Under the pieces are notes generated by a model that did not search any database, was not told the DNA's origin, and saw nothing but the letters and a program-made list of their open reading frames with translations. A stretch of DNA of 34,094 nt from JAOZMY01 sp964577975 (lineage in GTDB: Bacteria > Desulfobacterota > S145-22), in assembly GCA_964577975.1 (NCBI GenBank), contig CAZOBB010000141.1, positions 1 through 34,094 of the forward strand, given 5' to 3'. Numbering within the stretch: the first letter of the stretch is position 1; each line of letters starts with the position of its first letter. The position numbers and the translations under genes were made by a program. This document shows, piece after piece, positions 31,033 to 34,094 of the stretch.

Positions 31033-31938
31033 TCACAGTGGGAGTCGGAAAAGGGAGAGGGGGTCGATGGCGATACCTTGAAGGATCACACCCAAATGGA
31101 GGTGGGGTCCCGTGGCCCGTCCCGATTTTCCAGACAACCCTATAACTTGGTTTTTGCGTATCTTGTCGCCTCCATTTACGCGAAATTTGGAGAGATGCCC
31201 ATACAGGCTATACAATCCCATTCCGTGGTCGATCACGATGGTTTTCCCGCTTAGAACCAATTCCTTTTCGAGGACCACCTTTCCCGAATTGATGGCATGG
31301 ACGGGGGTTCCCATGGAAGCTCGGAAATCGACTCCCCGATGAATGCTGAGATAATTTCCGTTGATCTTCCTGCGGACCCCGAAACGTGAGGTGACTCCTC
31401 CCGGTACGGGTTTGATGAATGTTCCCTCCCATAGCCGTAAAGGACGGGTATGGTGGAAAATTGTTTTTAGCTCCACTTTTTCGCGCTCGATTCGGGCGAG
31501 AGTCTCTTCATCGAGGCGGATGCGTTTTTTGATGTAAATCGCACGGGTTGGAAACCTCTTTTTGTAAAGCATGAGGGCGAAACCCGTCCGTATGGATTTC
31601 TTTCCTTCCACGGCGTTGAGATGAAAGAACAGGCGTTTGTGGCGAACGGAAAGGGGAACGGCCAATAGGCTCTGATAGGTTCCCTTTGGGGTTTTGAAAA
31701 AGGGAAAGGTGACGTCTTTCCATTGAATACTTTTGGGAACGACGTGGATGGGGCCTCGGAAGGTGGCGAGGATGGCGGAGCCACGATAACGCCGTTGGGG
31801 GCTGAAGGAGAGCCACGGCGATGAAAGCCTGCTCGCGAAAAGAGGAGCGGGGGGAAGGATCGGGCAGAGGGGGAGGAAAATCCCGATCAAGAGGAAGACG
31901 ACGAAGCAACGATACCTTTTCAATCCGCGGTCATCCAA
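31033..31938 (-). CDS. M23-family (LytM) metallopeptidase, envelope-anchored
   Basis: 301 residues. An N-terminal signal/anchor helix (about 9-30) precedes a beta-rich domain of about 140 residues and the C-terminal M23 peptidase. The zinc site is intact: HRGVDF (His, Asp), GLYSLYGHL and GPHLHLGV (HXH). Preceding SRFGVRR and GKSGRATG are typical. It should cleave peptidoglycan cross-bridges, or activate amidases, in the periplasm. The TTG start at 31938 overlaps the xseA stop by eight bases with GAGG nine bases upstream; no ATG near the N-terminus is in frame. Confidence 0.86.
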   Translation of the reverse strand: MDDRGLKRYRCFVVFLLIGIFLPLCPILPPAPLFASRLSSPWLSFSPQRRYRGSAILATFRGPIHVVPKSIQWKDVTFPFFKTPKGTYQSLLAVPLSVRHKRLFFHLNAVEGKKSIRTGFALMLYKKRFPTRAIYIKKRIRLDEETLARIEREKVELKTIFHHTRPLRLWEGTFIKPVPGGVTSRFGVRRKINGNYLSIHRGVDFRASMGTPVHAINSGKVVLEKELVLSGKTIVIDHGMGLYSLYGHLSKFRVNGGDKIRKNQVIGLSGKSGRATGPHLHLGVILQGIAIDPLSLFRLPL

Positions 31939-33280
31939 CTTGCTGAACCTCGCATCCTAATTTCCCCTTGGCGAGATGAACGTGAACGATCTCTCCTTTT
32001 GAAACCGTCGAGGATTCTTTCACGATCTCACCACTGCCTTCTCGTAGGGTGATGCTGTATCCCCTTTTCAAGACGTTTTTGGGATTGTAGGAATGAAGTA
32101 GGGCGATATGGCGGGAGAGCTGGTGCCGATGTGTGCGAAGTAGATTTTCCATTTCCCTCGTAAGGTTTTCTCGGCAGAGGGAGAGCTGCTCCCGTAGCGA
32201 AGGAAGGGTTCTGGCAGGGTTGAAAGGGTAAAGATGGTGGTAGGCGCGTTGCACGAGATGACGCTTGTTTTCGAGAAAGCGGTGCATGGCCGAAGAGAGC
32301 CGCGTGGTGGAGTCGTCGAGCCGCAAGCGTAGAAGTGATAAGCGATGTCGAGGGTCTGTTAGGCGTTTTTCCAACTGTTTGAGGAGGATCCGGCGGTCTT
32401 GAAGGATAAGGCGAAAGGTGTTGATAAGCCTCCTTTCCAGATCCAGCAGTCGCGTGTTCCACTGTTCCCGTTCGAGAATGACGATCTCGGCCGCCGCTGT
32501 TGGGGTAGGAGCCCTCCGATCGGCGGCAAGGTCGGAGAGGGTCACGTCGATTTCATGCCCTACGGCGGAGATTACGGGAATCTCGGACGCGGCGATGGCG
32601 CGAACGACCTCTTCCGTGTTGAACGCGTTCAGATCTTCGAAGGAACCGCCGCCACGACCCACGATGAGCACATCTACCAGTTTGTGGCGGTTGAAGAAGG
32701 CGATGCCTTCGGCAATCTCATGGGGAGCCTGTTCCCCTTGAACGCGAGCGGGATAGAGTAAAATGGAAACCTTCGTCTTTTTCTTCGTGATGATATTGAG
32801 GATGTCGCGGATGGCGGCACCCGTGGGAGAGGTGACGATTCCGATGGTTTGGGGGAGGGCGGGGAGGGGTTTTTTTCTTTCTTCATCGAAAAGCCCTTCG
32901 CTGGCGAGTTTTCTCTTGAGTTTTTCCAATGCGATGCGGTTGGCGCCGCGGCCGGAAGGCTCCATCCAATCGATGATGAGCTGAAGGTCTCCCCGGGGTT
33001 GATAGATGGTGAGCCGCCCTCGGCATGTCACCTGCATTCCTTCTTCGGGAGCAAAATCGAAAAGAATACGCTGGCGCCGGAAGACCACCCCCCTCAACTG
33101 GGCTTGGGAGTCTTTGAGGGTGAAGTAAAGATGTCCAGAGGAGGGTTCCCGGAGATTCGTGATTTCCCCTTCGATGAAAATGGCACCAAAATGGGCCTCC
33201 ATCAGTTCGGAAAGCGCCGAGGTGAGTTCCGAAACGGAAAAGACCTTTCGGGATGTCAGGAAGGGGAATTCAGTTTGCAT
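31931..33280 (-). CDS. xseA: Exodeoxyribonuclease VII large subunit
   Basis: 449 residues, normal XseA size. The OB domain is at about 12-105 (VFSVSELTSALSELMEAHFGAIFIEGEITNL region, GHLYFTLKD). The catalytic domain follows with IGIVTSPTGAAIRDIL, DVLIVGRGGGSFEDLNAFN and VISAVGHEIDVTLSDLAADRRAPTPTAAAE. A long coiled coil and a C-terminal 'KRGYSI' segment end it. ATG 33280 starts the conserved N-terminus; the frame extends 58 codons upstream but that part overlaps the HhH gene and reads as a shadow. There is no obvious ribosome site, so coupling to the overlapping upstream gene is likely. Confidence 0.95.
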   Translation of the reverse strand: MQTEFPFLTSRKVFSVSELTSALSELMEAHFGAIFIEGEITNLREPSSGHLYFTLKDSQAQLRGVVFRRQRILFDFAPEEGMQVTCRGRLTIYQPRGDLQLIIDWMEPSGRGANRIALEKLKRKLASEGLFDEERKKPLPALPQTIGIVTSPTGAAIRDILNIITKKKTKVSILLYPARVQGEQAPHEIAEGIAFFNRHKLVDVLIVGRGGGSFEDLNAFNTEEVVRAIAASEIPVISAVGHEIDVTLSDLAADRRAPTPTAAAEIVILEREQWNTRLLDLERRLINTFRLILQDRRILLKQLEKRLTDPRHRLSLLRLRLDDSTTRLSSAMHRFLENKRHLVQRAYHHLYPFNPARTLPSLREQLSLCRENLTREMENLLRTHRHQLSRHIALLHSYNPKNVLKRGYSITLREGSGEIVKESSTVSKGEIVHVHLAKGKLGCEVQQVG

Positions 33281-33728
33281 GAGCGGGAAGGAAACAATAG
33301 GTTTGTAGTTTCCGGACCGTTTTTTTTCCGATATGGGGAAAGGCTGAAAGCTCTCCGAAATCGCGCAAGGGATAGAGATCGCGAATGCGCAAGAGACGGC
33401 GCGCCGTCTGAATGGAGAGTCCTGGGATCCACCGCAAATGTGTTTCATTAACATAGAGCCAATTCATTTTATGGCCCAGCACCCATGCCGCCGTAGGGAA
33501 ACGTTCCAGCATCCTGGCGGAATCGGGGGTAGGAGAGGTTTGACAAACGATGATTCGCCGAGGAGGTGTGATGGTAGGGTGGATATGAAGAGAAACGGGG
33601 TACCATCTTTCATGGGTTGAACGAGAGGGATGGACGTTTCCTTTTTGCCCCAAAAAGAATTCCCCTCCGTGGAGGAAGAGGAACAAAAAGAAGAGGGTAT
33701 AAGATAGATTTCGTTTACTTACGCTCAC
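33270..33728 (-). CDS. Helix-hairpin-helix (ComEA-like) protein with N-terminal anchor
   Basis: About 152 residues. The N-terminus has a basic patch and one hydrophobic segment (residues about 8-20). The middle is Pro/Arg-rich and low in recognisable motifs. The C-terminal 45 residues form a HhH pair: LRWIPGLSIQTARRLLRIRD and FPHIGKKTVRKLQTY. That is the ComEA/competence-type double-stranded DNA-binding fold. An envelope DNA-binding or uptake role is possible but unproven. GTG 33728 overlaps the cimA stop (GTGA); upstream residues in this frame belong to the cimA shadow. Confidence 0.7.
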   Translation of the reverse strand: MSVSKRNLSYTLFFLFLFLHGGEFFLGQKGNVHPSRSTHERWYPVSLHIHPTITPPRRIIVCQTSPTPDSARMLERFPTAAWVLGHKMNWLYVNETHLRWIPGLSIQTARRLLRIRDLYPLRDFGELSAFPHIGKKTVRKLQTYCFLPAHAN

Positions 33729-34094
33729 GATTCTTTCTTGGTCCTTTCCTTCTGGAGCTTGTATTCGATGCTGTCGATAAGGGCGTCCCAGCTTGCCTGG
33801 ATGATGTTTTCCGAGACCCCGACGGTGCCCCACCGGCCCTCCTTGTCGCCCGACTCGATCAGGACGCGGGTGACGGCCGCGGTGCCCGCTTCACCGGCGA
33901 GGACGCGGACCTTGTAGTCCTTGAGTTTGAGCTCCTTCAGCTCGGGGTAGAAACGCTCCAGGGCCTTACGGAGGGCGTTGTCCAGGGCGTTGACGGGGCC
34001 GTTGCCGATGGCGGCGGTGTGCTCGATGCTGTCCTTGACCCGTATCATGATGGTTGCCTCGGAAAACGGAGGGTTTTTCGAGCTTTTTCGCTCA
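33725..34094 (-). CDS. cimA: Citramalate synthase, C-terminal allosteric domain (5' end outside window)
   Basis: The frame is open to the right edge, so only the last 122 codons are present. The sequence is a LeuA-dimer/allosteric domain: HTAAIGNGPVNALDNALRKAL, YPELKELKLKDYKVRVL, GTAAVTRVLIES, WGTVGVSENIIQASWDALIDSIEYKL. The wording of these motifs, in particular GNGPVNALDNALRKAL and IIQASWDALIDSIEYKL, fits CimA ((R)-citramalate synthase, isoleucine biosynthesis) better than LeuA, although both share the domain. The domain binds the end-product amino acid for feedback control. Confidence 0.85.
   Translation of the reverse strand, partial: ERKSSKNPPFSEATIMIRVKDSIEHTAAIGNGPVNALDNALRKALERFYPELKELKLKDYKVRVLAGEAGTAAVTRVLIESGDKEGRWGTVGVSENIIQASWDALIDSIEYKLQKERTKKES

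Noticed and set aside
1..34094. CRISPR arrays, insertion sequences, prophage or integrase genes
   Set aside because: No regularly spaced direct repeats, terminal inverted repeats flanking a transposase, or phage-like genes were seen.

Overview
The window reads as chromosomal DNA of a strictly anaerobic, menaquinone-using, Gram-negative bacterium. A Desulfobacterota-like (sulfur- or sulfate-respiring 'deltaproteobacterial') host is my inference. It rests on the mix of a multihaem cytochrome c, ferredoxin-linked 2-oxoacid oxidoreductases, an electron-transfer flavoprotein with a CCG-type membrane quinone reductase, HDOD and HD-GYP-like response regulators, and a FwdA/FwdB-like pair. I see no insertion sequence, phage gene, CRISPR array or integrase. 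The region looks like dense, stably inherited backbone with some unusual metabolic operons.

Layout. 1-613: end of a membrane protein. 668-744: tRNA-Met(CAT). 956-2980: CBS-CBS-ACT protein plus a GlcD-type FAD oxidase. 2989-3351: PilZ protein. 3554-4813: octahaem HAO-like cytochrome. 5111-8275: three tightly coupled genes, FwdB-like, Fe-S and FwdA-like. 8289-9366: queuosine genes (queF, yhhQ). 9445-15320: two-component system (PhnD-like sensor kinase, HDOD regulator, degenerate HD-GYP regulator). 15672-25208: ten-gene operon opening with trpB2 and continuing with two overlapping sets of 2-oxoacid:ferredoxin oxidoreductase genes, an Fe-S electron carrier and an FAD oxidoreductase. 25223-29059: etfB-etfA-quinone reductase, converging on that operon. 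29222-29752: AhpD/CMD-like protein. 30117-30791: outer-membrane barrel. 30779-33280: xseB, M23 peptidase, xseA. 33270-34094: helix-hairpin-helix protein and the 3' end of cimA.

How the parts may work together. The trpB2/IOR operon handles tryptophan/indole or other aryl 2-oxoacids and passes electrons to ferredoxin. The adjoining 16-cysteine Fe-S protein and FAD enzyme could exchange them with NAD(P)H. The ETF and its membrane reductase feed electrons from acyl-CoA-type oxidations into quinone.

Most notable points. (1) The FwdA-like and FwdB-like proteins are recognisable over their length but have lost metal- and tungsten-ligand positions, so the module is probably not a formylmethanofuran dehydrogenase. 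(2) The 15672 operon contains a pseudo-IorA that has lost its TPP motif, beside a complete IorA. (3) A promoter, a short reading frame with a Trp-Gln-Trp codon cluster and a strong intrinsic terminator lie directly before trpB2, as in an attenuator. All family assignments come from reading the translated sequence; no database search was run.
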